This document shows positions 43,582-54,726 of a DNA stretch of 64,000 nt, one piece after another. Numbering within the stretch: position 1 is the first letter of the stretch; each line of letters opens with the position of its first letter. The stretch is from Fallopia convolvulus (Eukaryota; Streptophyta; Magnoliopsida; Caryophyllales; Polygonaceae), in NCBI GenBank assembly GCA_964016875.1, contig OZ024722.1, positions 15,568,576 through 15,632,575 of the forward strand, read 5' to 3'. A model generated the notes under the pieces. It had not been told where the DNA came from, did no database searches, and saw only the letters and a list, made by a program, of their open reading frames with translations. A program made the translations under genes and the position numbers.

Positions 43582-46500
43582 TGTAACACCCCCGTTTTTC
43601 CCTCGGAGATATTACCGCCAGTGACCTCGGAATTTACACTCCGAAGCCATCCAAGGCTTTCACGGTATTCAAGATATAAATAATAATGATAATTCAATAA
43701 ATATTAAAACAAATGTCCAACTTTCACAATCTTGAATAATCCAAATACTTGCGGAAAAATAAGATTAAATAATCTTGAACAAAACGGAAGTAAAATTCAT
43801 GAAGGCGGTCCTTACAGACCAAGGATCTCGACCTTAAACTAAAAAGTTATTCAAAAGAACGTGCAACAACTTCAACAACTTCAATCTCGAATCACCACTC
43901 CTTTACTCCCTGATGTTCCGTATAGGGACGGTTGACACCAGCCGACCATGCAAAAGAAATAAAGCGGTCGGTCAGTCTAATGAAAGACTACGCAAGTGGA
44001 ATTTTATGTGAGGTTCTTGTGATCTTAGTTGCATTATGACCATCGGTCTCCGAATGAAAGTCGGTCGATGACATAACCCAAATAATCTCACGGAATGAGA
44101 AATATGATGAAAAGAGATTAGGACACCACAAAACTATGGTTCCTTAAGAATGAGAAAGGTTATGTTGGGAACTTCAGTTATCAACCAATATTTTGAAAAG
44201 CCTTCGTCGACTTATCAAATCTACAACCAACCTCACCGAATGCGTGTTGTCCGAATTCAGATTGGAAAGTAGATTAATCAAAGCCAGGAGCCAAAGTGGT
44301 TTTCGAAGTTGTAGTCACCACCCTGAACACATTTTAATGGGTGTGCACTAGCACTTATCTTATTTAATTACAAAAAATTGCATTCAAGTTGGTAGCTTTT
44401 AAGACGGCAACGCGATATGCCATAAGATATAGAATCCCACAAAGGGAGGAACGGGTTCCTAAGTCCCGATACAACGCACTAGCTAGGTGCCAAACACTCC
44501 TCAAAACGGTTGAGAGAGCAGGGTCATGACTAGCATTAGGGTCTAGGTCCATCCTAATGCAAAATATTATAAAGAGGTGTTCAGGGGTTAGTGAACCCCC
44601 ACCCCTAATTCTACGCTAGTCCAAAACAACGAATCGCAAAATGAGACCGTGAAACAAACAGGTGCACAAACATTGCAACCTAAATATAAGTTCTAGCACA
44701 TAATAGAATAATAACAATAAGCTACCATGGGGTCATTATTTCTATGAATAATAAACCCTAATTCATTTATACATTTCAACATGGTCATTATTTCTATAAT
44801 AACCTAAGTTCATTTTATTCAAACAAGCGTTCCCAACACAACATGCAAACATAAATAAAAGTATTCATGATAAAATATGAGAGCGAACCACCACTTGCCT
44901 TGTTTCGAAGGCGAGCGAGAACTATCTTAGACGAGCTTGCAATCCAACGATTGATTTCCTTTTCCTGATTCATACATAAGATACAAAATAAATTATAAGC
45001 AATTTATTTTGTTCATATTTTCCTCGTAAGTTGAATTCTTATGACTCGTCTAAGTTTATATTTCTAATAAACTTATCTTATTAACATTAATAAAATCTTT
45101 CTTTATTAATGTAGGACCTTTTTAATTTCTTTGTATTGGATATTATAGATTCTTTATCTTTATGCATACATATTAATTAAAAATATTTACCCAAATGTTA
45201 TTTCTATAAAAATCTTATCCTTTTGCAAAGTACATGTTTTAAAGACATTAAATCAATAATATTCATCATTTCCTTTCTATTTGCAAATTTTATCAAAATA
45301 TATACTTGCTACTTTTCTTTCATAAAAATATTTTAAACATCTTTTAAATTAAGATTTAAAAATATTTATTTTTATTTTAAATACCCCAATTAATAAAATG
45401 CATAAAGTAAGGCAAAATGGGTAAAGAGGCAAGCCAAACGGGTCGGGCCGGGCCCGCGGGCCTGCTACCTACAGCAGCAACAACAATGTGCGTCTCCGAC
45501 TTCAGAAGATTCGTTCTCCTTCGTCTGGAATCGGTTCGAGGCGTGTGAGGTGTCGTTGGAACCGGGACGAGTAGCCCTACCAACTGTTGGCAGAAGCGGC
45601 TGCTGAGGTGGTCCGTGGTGGCCGGAAACGCCGCTGAACAGGCGGTTCCGGTGAGGATTTTCGAAAACAGAGACTGGTTTTTATGTGGGTTTCTAGATCG
45701 GTTTTTGACGAAATTCCAATTGGAAAGGGAGTGATTTTGCTTAAGATTAGATATGAAACGGAAAGATCTATTTATAGGGCCAAGAATGAGCTTCAACGCT
45801 ACAAAAATGAGCTCGAAATCCTCCATTAAATCCTTGGACACAATCCAACTAATTTCGCCCATTTATGGGTGATTTATCTTATAATTGAATCGGGATTGAG
45901 TCTCTAATCCGTCCTTTGACTCCTCCCAATCCTTTCCATCTTAAATCCGACCTTATCCTTCTTCAATTCGAATTTAATTTGAAGGATTCCAAAAACGTTG
46001 CACTTTGACCTACAACGAGATTTTTGGGGTGATTTTGATTGATTGCTCCCAAATTGATTGAGGGAACTTGTAGAGGGTTAAAAATGTGACAAGCAGGCTT
46101 TTACGGAATCCATTTCCGTTAAGAAACGAGCACAAATTACTCATTTGAAGTTAAGAACAAGTTGGAGAAGAAGAACACCCATTTTTGAATCTATTTTCAA
46201 GAATTTGCACAAACAACCCCTCTAGTTTAAGAAATGAACAAAAAATGCCCTTGATACTAATATTTATCATTAATATCTTTTGAAGGAGTAAAACTTGTAA
46301 TTCAAAATATTTTTACAACAATTCTCTTTGTTTATAAAAATATGTTTTAAGAACTTTTAATATATTTCTCTTAAAATTCTAATTTTATTTATTTATTTTT
46401 CGATAACATATGGGTAAGGTCCATTATTATTTCAAATAACCCTTTAGAGGTTAGTTGTTTAACTTTCATTTGATAAAATAAATTTGGTAAACAATATATC

Positions 46501-46592
46501 ATTATTATGAGAATATTGCCATAATTTATTTTATTAAACAAAATAAAAAGGAAATTACATATTTGTCCTTCTTGAAAAAGAGGGTTATTACA
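43582..46592 (-). repeat. 3' LTR of the chromovirus (about 3 kb)
   Basis: Starts TGTAACACCCCC on the plus strand (U5 end) and ends TTATTACA at 46592; an alternative end of the same type is at 46677. TATA box on the minus strand at 45769-45776. Long LTRs of this size suit the Tekay/Del group. Confidence 0.82.
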
Positions 46593-46717
46593 ATAGTACC
46601 CCCTTAAAAATAGTTTCGTCCCCGAAACTAGGTTCGACTGACTAGATATCCATCTAAGAAAAAGGGAGGTTATTACAATAGTGCCCCCTTAAAAATAGTT
46701 TCGTCCTCGAAACTAGG
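46569..46717 (-). repeat. tandemly duplicated hairpin / polypurine tract / LTR start (85-bp period)
   Basis: On the minus strand: TAGTTTCG-AGGA-CGAAACTA hairpin, TTTTTAAGGGGGCACTAT tract, TGTAATAACC LTR start (46677). After 85 bp the same again: hairpin with GGGA loop, AAGGGGGTACTAT, TGTAATAACCC (46592). A 'TTTCGAGGACGAAA' element before the tract is usual in this chromovirus group. Either tract could define the LTR start. Confidence 0.8.
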
Positions 46718-49700
46718 TAGAGAATAACTCTGGAAATTTTCTATGCATATCCTGTTCTGTCTCCCAAGTGACTTCTTCTCCACAGTTCTTGTACATAAGG
46801 GTCCTCACTAGTGGTACTTCTTTATTACCTAAACTCTTTACTCGTCGCTCCAGCACGCGAACAGGTCTCTCCTCATATGTGCCATTGGGTTGAATCTCAA
46901 TATCATCGTAGTTGAGAATATGGGATTCATCTGGAACATACTCTCGCAATAGCGAATCAGGGATACATGGAAGACATTATGAACTGGATGCACAGATGGC
47001 GGGAGGGCAAGTCGATAGGCAAGCTTTCCAATCCGTTCTAAAATCTCGAACGGTCCAACATAACAAGGGTTAAGCTTTCCTCGTTTTCCAAAGCGAAAAA
47101 CCCCTTTAGATGGAGACACACGGACGAAAACCTTGTGTCCTACTTCAAACTCAATATCTCTACGCTTCATATCAGCATAGGATTTTTTTCGACTCTGAGC
47201 TGTCAACATTCTTTGTCGGATTAAAGCAATGTCGGTAGTAGTTCTCTCCACCAATTTTGGGCCTAGCAGAATCTTATCAGCATTCTCGTCCCAACAAATC
47301 GGTGAACGACATTTCCGTCCATATAGAGCCTCAAATGGAGCCATCTTAATGGTTGAATGCCAACTGTTGTTGTAGGTGAATTCTACCAAACTTAAGCTGG
47401 TATCCCAACTAACAGGACGATCTAGCACACAAGCCCTAAGCATATCTTCTAGTGTTTGGATGGTCCTTTCGGATTGTCCATCGGTTTGCGGATGAAAAGC
47501 AGTATTGAACCTTAGCTCTGTCCCCATGGCTTGATGTAGCTCCTTCCAAAATCCCGACATGAATCTTCCATCACGATCAGATACTATTGTCTTCGGAGTA
47601 CCATGTAAACGAACTATCTCATGCACAAAAGTCTCAGCTAACTTTTGGACTCCCCATGTTTTCTTTATTGCAATGAAGTGCGCACTCTTTGTGGGCCTGT
47701 CAATGACTACCCAAATAGCATCCTTCTGTCCTTGAGTCTATGGAAGGCCTGTCACAAAATCCATAACAATATCTTCCCATTTCCATTCTGGCACCTGCAA
47801 TGGTTGCAATTCGCCACCCGGCCTCTTGTGTTCAATCTTCACCTTATGACATACCAGACATCTTGCTACAAACTCTTCCACATCATTCTTCATATTTTGG
47901 CCACCAGAAATTTCGACGTAAATTTTTGTACATCTTACTCGACCCCGGGTGAACTGAGTATGCTGATGAATGCGCTTCTTTCAAAGTTAGAAGGCGAATC
48001 TCCTCATTGCTCAGCACACAAATTCGGTCTTGAAACCATAACGATCCATCATCCTGAACGATAAAGCCAGGTGCCTTTCCTTCTTGCACCTCACAACTTA
48101 TCTTAACTAGCATGACATCTTCAACCTGTTTTTCCTTTATTTGGTCCAAAAGAGTAGCATAAATCTCTAACATATTCATACTACCAAGTTGACGTCCAAA
48201 CCAAACCTCGATCTCGCACTGGATCAATTCTCGTTGCAGCATTGGTTGAGCAGTGAGCGCTGCCACCATGAATTCTCGAGAGGTTTTGCGACTCAGTGCG
48301 TCAGCTACAACATTAGCTTTACCTGGATGGTAAAGCAATTCGATGTCATAGTCTTTGAGTAGTTCTAACCATCTTCTTTGCCTCATGTTCAACTCGTTCT
48401 GAGTGAAGACATACTTCAAACTCTTATGGTCAGTGAAAATCTAACACTTCACACCATATAGATAGTGACGCCAAATCTTCAAAGCAAACACAACTGCAGC
48501 TAACTCCAAGTCATGAGTCGGATAGTTCACCTCATATGTCTTCAGTTGACGAGATGCATATGCAATAACCTTCCCATGTTGCATGAGAACGCATCCTAAA
48601 CCTTGTTTAGATGCATCATTGTATACTACATACCCATCCAACCCATCGAGTACAGTCAAAATCGGGGCACTAGTCAAACGCCTTTTTAAGTTCTTGAAAA
48701 CTTGCTTCGCATTTCTCATTCCACACAAACTTCTCGTGAACCTTACGGAGAAAACTAGTCATAGGAAGAGCGATCTTTGAAAATCCTTCCACAAATCGCC
48801 TATAGTATCCTGCAAGACCAAGAAAGCTACGAACTTCTTTCACATTTTGAGGTTGCTTCCAATCTGCAACTGCTTGGATTTGCTGAGGCTCTACCATTAC
48901 CCCCTCTTGGTTGATAACGTGACCTAGAAATGCAACTTCTTTCAGCCAAAAATTCACACTTCGACATCTTAGCATACAACTCGTTTTGCCTAAGGATTTG
49001 TAGAATGATCTTGAGGTGTTCTTCATGAGCTGCTTCGCTAGGTGAATAGATAAGAATGTCATCGATGAAGACCACTACAAATTTGTCGAGATATCCTCGA
49101 AAACACCGATGCATCAAATCCATATATACTACTGGGGCGTTTGTAAGGCCAAAAGGCATGACCACAAACTCATAGTGTCCATACCATGTGCGAAATGCCG
49201 TCTTCGGGATGTCCTCCTCACGAATTCGAAGTTGGTGATATCCTGACCTCAAATCGATCTTGGAGAATACCCTTGCTCCTCGCAATTGGTCTAAAAGATC
49301 GTCAATCCTTGGCAATGGGTACTTGTTTTTGATGGTGAACTTGTTCAATTCTCGGTAGTCAATGCAAAGTCTGGAGGTTCCATCTTTCTTCTTTACAAAC
49401 AGAACTGGCACTCCCCAAGGTGAAGCACTTGGTCTGATGTACCCTTTTTCTAGCAGTTCTTCTAATTGCTCCTTCAATTCCTTCATTTCCAATGGGGCCA
49501 TTCTGTAGGGCGCCTTGGAAATAGGTTCGGTCCCTGGTTCCAACTCAATGGTGAACTCTACTTCACGATGAGATGGTAATTCTGAAATCTCTTCTAGAAA
49601 GACATCGGGAAACTCTCTAGCAGCATGGATCTCTTGTAATTTTACATCTTTCTTTTCACTCGTTTCCACAAAACACAAGAATCATGTGCACCCTTGTCGA

Positions 49701-49990
49701 AGCATTTTCATGGCCTTCATGGCATTTACCATTTTCCCATTCTCAGCTTTTTGTCTCTCTTTGAACTTGCAAACATATCTGCCTCCTATTGTGATGATTA
49801 CGGTTCTAGTGTTGAAATCTATCTCAACTCCATGACGAGTTAACCATTCCGTCTCCAAGAGTATTTCATATGAGGCCAACGATATACAAATAAAGTCAAA
49901 ATCGAACCTTCACCCTTGAATGGTGATCGGAAAGTCGGTGAGTTGCTTGGTACCAACAATCTTCTCCCCTTTGGGAAGATTCACGACAAA
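46713..49990 (-). pseudogene. chromovirus pol: protease remnant, RT, RNase H, integrase, chromodomain
   Basis: In order on the minus strand: protease tail 'NLPKGEKIVG...LLETEWLTRHGVEIDF' (49990-49800; the catalytic DTG part is missing); RT with 'GVPVLFVKKKDG', 'DLRSGYHQLRI' and the active site FIDDILIYS (near 49060); 'GLAGYYRRFVEGFSKIA'; RNase H 'VVYNDASKQGLG...TDH', with a stop just before IFTDH (48440); integrase zinc site with H near 47985, core D in 'VMDFVTGLP', 'VSDRDGRFMSGFWK' (D) and 'TDGQSERTI' (E); and a C-terminal chromodomain 'PVRVLERRVKSLGNKEVPLV...VTWETEQDM...FPELF' (46860-46715). Frameshifts near 48960, 48730 and 46960; stops near 48440 and 47740. Dead, but close to full length. 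Confidence 0.93.
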
Positions 49991-50283
49991 AGGATAAACG
50001 AAAATCTGTTCGTGTTACGAGTGTTGATCCTTTGAACATTCATAAACTAAACTCTATCCATTTAGACATTTGATCACCAACTGATAATCTCATAACATAA
50101 AATCTAAATTCTTTATTCAATAAGGTAGAATTGTTTAACATTCTATCATAAATGAGTTCAATATGACTCAAAGATGACACAACTCCAATAACAGCAAAGC
50201 AAACCAACATAGTTCAATGAACAAAACCAAATACGACTTAAGTTATAACAAAGGCAGAGCTCGAAGTACTAATGAATGACACC

Positions 50284-50952
50284 CTATGGTTTAGGCTGGC
50301 GGAACGCATTCCTATACTGAGCAGCAGGCATCGTATTCTTTTTCTTTGGTGGTCCCAAACGATAGCAGTACATATCCAAGAATACGGGGTCAAACCTCCT
50401 AGGGTCCTTGACTACCCCGTTGTTCACCAACAACTCTAAGGCCTGTTGGATCTTGCGACGTAGCGTTGCTGCACCGGCGCATTCTCCTTCAAGGCGACTC
50501 CCATGATGGTTGATCGCCACTTCATGATGAGCCAACATCCCGTACCAAGACTCCATATGGTCACCCAGTTTAATGTTATCAGCCCACAAATGCCTAGGCC
50601 TAAAGTCACCAACAGCTGCACGAGCTTCCCATGGATGATACTCGTGCTGGTTCTCTTCTTGGTTAGCAACTTCCTCCTGAGTGTGGTACTCCTCAGTAGC
50701 TTGGACATTAATGGGTGGTGCGTTGGGAGTGTACTCCACCTCTTGTTCCTCTTTTCTAGGCTCTTCATTTGGCTCTAAGGGAACCACATGAGTTGGTCGT
50801 GACTTAACTTCAATGGAGTCGATTTCATTTTCCTCCATGAATTCTTCAAAGGTCAGCACAGTTTTGATGGAAGGTGGAGGGCTAGCTTCTTGGACAGGTC
50901 GTAAGGCTTTGGTTTGACTTCGAGTGAACACCATTGTCTGCCATATAGACAA
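50284..50952 (-). CDS. unknown 222-residue ORF in the gag position of the chromovirus
   Basis: Open from MSIWQTMVFTRSQTKALRPV; the inner Met in MVFTRSQTK may be the true start, as many plant gypsy proteins begin in this way. A strongly acidic middle (Glu-rich with E-E-Q-E-V-E-Y, N-Q-E-E-N-Q) is followed by a mixed part with 'LGDHMESWYGMLAHHEVA', 'LRRKIQQALELLVNNGV' and 'RFDPVFLDMYCYRLGPPKKK'. There is no capsid motif and no zinc knuckle. It starts about 185 nt inside the primer site, and the protease follows after a gap of about 300 nt. I do not recognise the family. It is the only long intact frame of the element. Confidence 0.5.
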   Translation of the reverse strand: MSIWQTMVFTRSQTKALRPVQEASPPPSIKTVLTFEEFMEENEIDSIEVKSRPTHVVPLEPNEEPRKEEQEVEYTPNAPPINVQATEEYHTQEEVANQEENQHEYHPWEARAAVGDFRPRHLWADNIKLGDHMESWYGMLAHHEVAINHHGSRLEGECAGAATLRRKIQQALELLVNNGVVKDPRRFDPVFLDMYCYRLGPPKKKNTMPAAQYRNAFRQPKP

Positions 50953-51135
50953 GGTAAGGAATGATTAATAACCTATAGAACAATCCATAATTCTATAGTC
51001 ATAGAGTGGGATTATGAATTCGTTGAAGAATAAAAGATGAAAACAACTATTACTTTCAAGTGCGGTTTCAAATCAAAAAGGAAAATGGATATTTTTCGAA
51101 AACAAGTATGAAGACTTGGTTTAAAAAAAACTTTT

Positions 51136-51148
51136 AGCTCTGATACCA
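51136..51148 (-). promoter_or_regulatory. primer binding site, initiator tRNA-Met
   Basis: Minus strand TGGTATCAGAGCT, four bases from the U5 end at 51153; the standard primer site of plant chromoviruses. Confidence 0.88.
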
Positions 51149-51152
51149 TAAT

Positions 51153-52878
51153 TGTAACACCCCCGTTTTTCCCTCGGAGATATTACCGCCAGTGACCTCG
51201 GAATTTACACTCCGAAGCCACCCAAGGCTTTCACGGTATTCAAGATATAAATAATAATGATAATTCAATAAATATTAAAACAAATGTCCAACTTTCACAA
51301 TCTTGAATAATCCAAATACTTGCGGAAAAATAAGATTAAATAATTTTGAACAAAACGGAAGTAAAATTCATGAAGGCGGTCCTTACAGACCAAGGATCTC
51401 GACCTTAAACTAAAAAGTTATTCAAAAGAACGTGCAACAACTTCAACAGCTTCAATCTCGAATCACCACTCCTTTACTCCCTGATGTTCCGTATAGGGAC
51501 GGTTGACACCAGCCGACCATGCAAAAGAAATAAAGCGGTCGGTCAGTCTAATGAAAGACTATGCAAGTGGTGGTTCGCTCTCATATTTTATCATGAATAC
51601 TTTTATTCATGTTTGCATGTTGTGTTGGGAACGCTTGTTTGAATAAAATGAACTTAGGTTATTATAGAAATAATGACCATGTTGAAATGTATAAATGAAA
51701 TAGGGTTTATTATGCATAGAAATAATGACCCCATGGTAGCTTATTGTTATTATTCTATTATGCGCTAGAACTTATATTTAGGTTGCAATGTTTGTGCACC
51801 TGTTTGTTTCACGGTCTCATTTTGAGATTCGTTGTTTTGGACTAGCGTAGAATTAGGGGAGGGGTTCACTAACCCCTGAACACCTCTTTATAATATTTTG
51901 CATTAGGATGGACCTAGACCCTAATGCTGGTTATGACCCTGCTCTCTCAACCGTTTTGAGGAGTGTTTGGCACCTAGCTAGTGCCTTGTATCGGGACTTA
52001 GGAACCCGTTCCTCCCTTTGTGGGATTCTATATCTTATGGCATATCGCGTTGCCGTCTTAAAAGCTACCAACTTGAATGCAATGTTTTGTAATTAAATAA
52101 GATAAGTGCTAGTGCACACCCATTAAAATGTGTTCAGGGTGGTGAGTACAATTTGGAAAACCACTCTGGCTCCCGACTTTGATTAATCTACTTTCCAATC
52201 TGAATTCAGACAACACGCATTCGGTAAGGTTGGTTGTAGATTTGATAAGTCGACGGAGGCTTTTCAAAATATTGGTTGATAACTAAAGTTCCCAACATAA
52301 CCTTTCTCATTCTTAAGGAACCATAGTTTTGTGGTGTCCTAATCTCTTTCCATCATATTTCTCATTCCGTGAGATTATTTGGGTTATGTCATCGACCGAC
52401 TTTCATTCGGAGACCGATGGTCATAATGCAACTAAGATCACAAGAACCTCACATAAAATTCCACTTGTGTAGTCTTTCATTAGACTGACCGACCGCTTTA
52501 TTTCTTTTGCATGGCCGACTGGTGTCAACCGTCTCTATATGGAATATCAGGGAGTAAAGGATTGGTGATTCGAGATTGAAGTTGTTGCAGTTGTTGCACG
52601 TTCTTTTGAATAACTTTATAATTTAACGTCGAGATCCTTGGTCTGTAAGGACCGCCTTCATGAATTTTACTTCCGTTTTGTTCAAGATTATTTAATCTTA
52701 TTTTTCCGCAAGTATTTGGATTATTCAAGATTGTGAAAGTTGGACATTTGTTTTAATATTTATTGAATTATCATTATTATTTATATCTTGAATACCGTGA
52801 AAGCCTTGGGTGGCTTCGGAGTGTAAATTCCGAGGTCACTGGCGGTAATATCTCCGAGGGAAAAATGGGGGTGTTACA
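51153..52878. repeat. palindromic 5' LTR of the chromovirus (418-bp arms)
   Basis: 51153-51570 is U5-side LTR in minus orientation; 52461-52878 is the same stretch in plus orientation, differing at only scattered positions. Between them, 51571-52460 is further plus-oriented LTR sequence. The switch occurs at GCAAGTGG (51563-51570), present at two different places of the LTR on opposite strands: 43990-43997 in the 3' LTR and 33421-33428 in the plus-strand LTR. U3, with the promoter, is missing, so this LTR should not drive the element. Confidence 0.88.
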
Positions 52879-52883
52879 ATAAG

Positions 52884-53122
52884 AAGTAAGAACGCCGGAA
52901 GAAGTAAAGCAAGGGGGTCGGTTGGTTCATAGCAACGGGAGAAATATTCGAGGGAAGAGCTAGAATCTGCCATGGATAACAAGAAGGAAAAAAGGAAAGT
53001 GGAGTCAAAAACAAGGGGAACGTACCTGGAAACCAAGGAGTACAAACGAGGTCGTAATAATGATCTTTGAGGCCTTAAATAAGGAATGATGGGACGTGCT
53101 CAGAGTGCTACAACTTCCAAGA
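52884..53122 (-). pseudogene. promoter and first exon of the Tat antisense gene
   Basis: Minus strand: TATA-like TTATTTAAGG near 53078-53087, then a leader and ATG at 52973 giving MADSSSSLEYFSRCYEPTDP followed by L-A-L-L-L-P-A-F. The frame runs into the chromovirus insertion at 52883 and should continue at 43576. A site 'ccag|gtacgt' at 53020-53030 looks like both acceptor and donor. Right of it the plus-strand Athila-alpha starts at 53123. Confidence 0.5.
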
Positions 53123-54612
53123 TGATATTCATATTTTTGTCCAGTTTTTAGTATGTTTTCTTAGTTTGTTTGGTCTAGTATTACTAGTTTTAGAGTTAGT
53201 TTTGTGTGTTTTGTGGTGAGTTTGCATATTTTGTGAAAAGTTTGGAAGCTACTCTATTTTGTGTCTTTTTGTAGATTTTAGCAAGGAAATGGTGCTATTT
53301 GGAGCTGAATGGAATGCTATGGTGGAAGACGAAAGAATATGAGATGAAAGAGTCAAAGTCAAGATTTTTATAGATGAAGTGTTGAAGAAAGCCAAACCCA
53401 AGCTCGTTAATGAGGCTGTGAAGGCTCGTTAACGAGGCATAAAGATAGAGTTTTTTAAGAGTTCGATCTATAGTTTACCGACCCTGTGCGGGAATTTTTC
53501 TGTGTCGATAGAGTTTTTTTATGAGTTATAGGGGTATTATATTTTATATTTTAGGTCTTGTTATCTTTTTAGATTTTATTTCTATCTTTTTAGAATTAGT
53601 TTCTATCTTTTAAGAAAGTTTTTATCTTTTAGCTTTTTAGTTAGATAGCTTTATTAGTATAAATACCCTTCTTTTCTAGCCTAGAAGGGGATGATCTGGA
53701 GAGTTCGAGTAGTAGACGAAGGAAGGACAAGAGAGGGAGGAGCAGAGGAGGAGCTGTCAAACCGAGGTGTAACGAGAGTAAAGTCAGGTCGTTATTGTTG
53801 TTCGATTCGGTATTCTTGTTGTTTTCCGTTTCTTCTAAAGTCTGTAAGACGATATTTTCTTATTAATTTGAAGTAGTTTGTTTTCACTGTTTTCTTTATT
53901 TGAATTTGTTTGTGTTATGATTATGAGTAGTGAGTAGTTTTACTATCTAGGGTCGGGGTTAAACCCGGCATAGTTGTGCATGGTTTGATGAGTAAGAGAT
54001 TGTGTTGAATGCCTTTTGTCTATTTTTAGATTGCTTGTTGTGCTTATGCCTATATGAAAGTCAAGGTAATTTGAGTTTTTAACTTGATTGAAAGAGAAAG
54101 TTAGTAACTTGAATGTTGATATTGTTCGATAACGAAAGTTTTGAGCTTTAGATCCAAAACAAGTGATTGAGTGAGTTAGTTTATGAGAGTAAATTGATTT
54201 GCTTGCTAGATCAGCGAAAGTTGATAAATTTATCTATTTGAAGGCATGATCTTTATCTTCTTACAAGTCTATATGCATGGCTATGTTGTGGTGATCTCCT
54301 ATCCTAGATTTTTGTTTTTATTTGGATTTATTTTCAGTAAACTCATTATCTAGGTTCATTGCTTCAGTACCGACCCTGAGTTTTTAATCGTTAATTAGCA
54401 TTTCGTAGTTCACGGCGGTTCTTTGACGACTCTGACAAAGTCATTAACGAGGTTGGTCGTAGTTGTGTCGTGTTGCTTTGCTTTGTTTTATTTTTCTTAG
54501 TAGTTTGATAAACAAACAACCGTGCTTCCCGTGGAACGATCCTGACTACCCTATACTCAGCGGGGTCTTGACTTATAAATTTATTTGTTGTCAAGAATAA
54601 ACCCTATCAACA
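53123..54612 (+). repeat. 5' LTR of the plus-strand Athila-alpha
   Basis: TGATATTC...TATCAACA, 1490 bp. TATA box TATAAATA at 53658-53665, and a leader ORF (53691-53876) starting 33 nt after it. Paired family palindromes CTCGTTAATGAG and CTCGTTAACGAG at 53403-53436. Confidence 0.92.
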
Positions 54613-54614
54613 AA

Positions 54615-54632
54615 TTGGCGTCGTTGCCGGGG
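54615..54632 (+). promoter_or_regulatory. primer binding site, tRNA-Asp type
   Basis: TTGGCGTCGTTGCCGGGG, two bases after the LTR end; matches the plant tRNA-Asp 3' end except for one T. Confidence 0.87.
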
Positions 54633-54726
54633 AAGCAACAGTTTATTTCTTTATCTGTAGGTCTGGGAATAGCCCGACCCCGTTTTTATTTTTAATTTTT
54701 GTTTTCTTTGTCCGTTTTCTCAGCGT

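Larger units (their letters stand above)
43582..52878 (-). mobile_element. Tekay/Del-like chromovirus with a palindromic 5' LTR, perfect ATAAG target duplication
   Basis: Minus-strand element flanked by ATAAG at 43577-43581 and 52879-52883. Order in its own direction: rearranged 5' LTR (51153-52878), initiator tRNA-Met primer site (51148-51136), a 222-codon ORF in the gag position, protease remnant, RT, RNase H, integrase with chromodomain (to 46713), duplicated polypurine-tract junction (46717-46580) and 3' LTR (43582-46592). Both outer termini are U5 ends (TGTAACACC... on the left, ...GGTGTTACA on the right), which a normal provirus cannot have. Gag proper is missing. Confidence 0.88.

Noticed and set aside
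46838..47064. Alternative C-terminus of the chromovirus integrase
   Set aside because: Caused by a frameshift near 46960; the real continuation is the chromodomain in the neighbouring frame.
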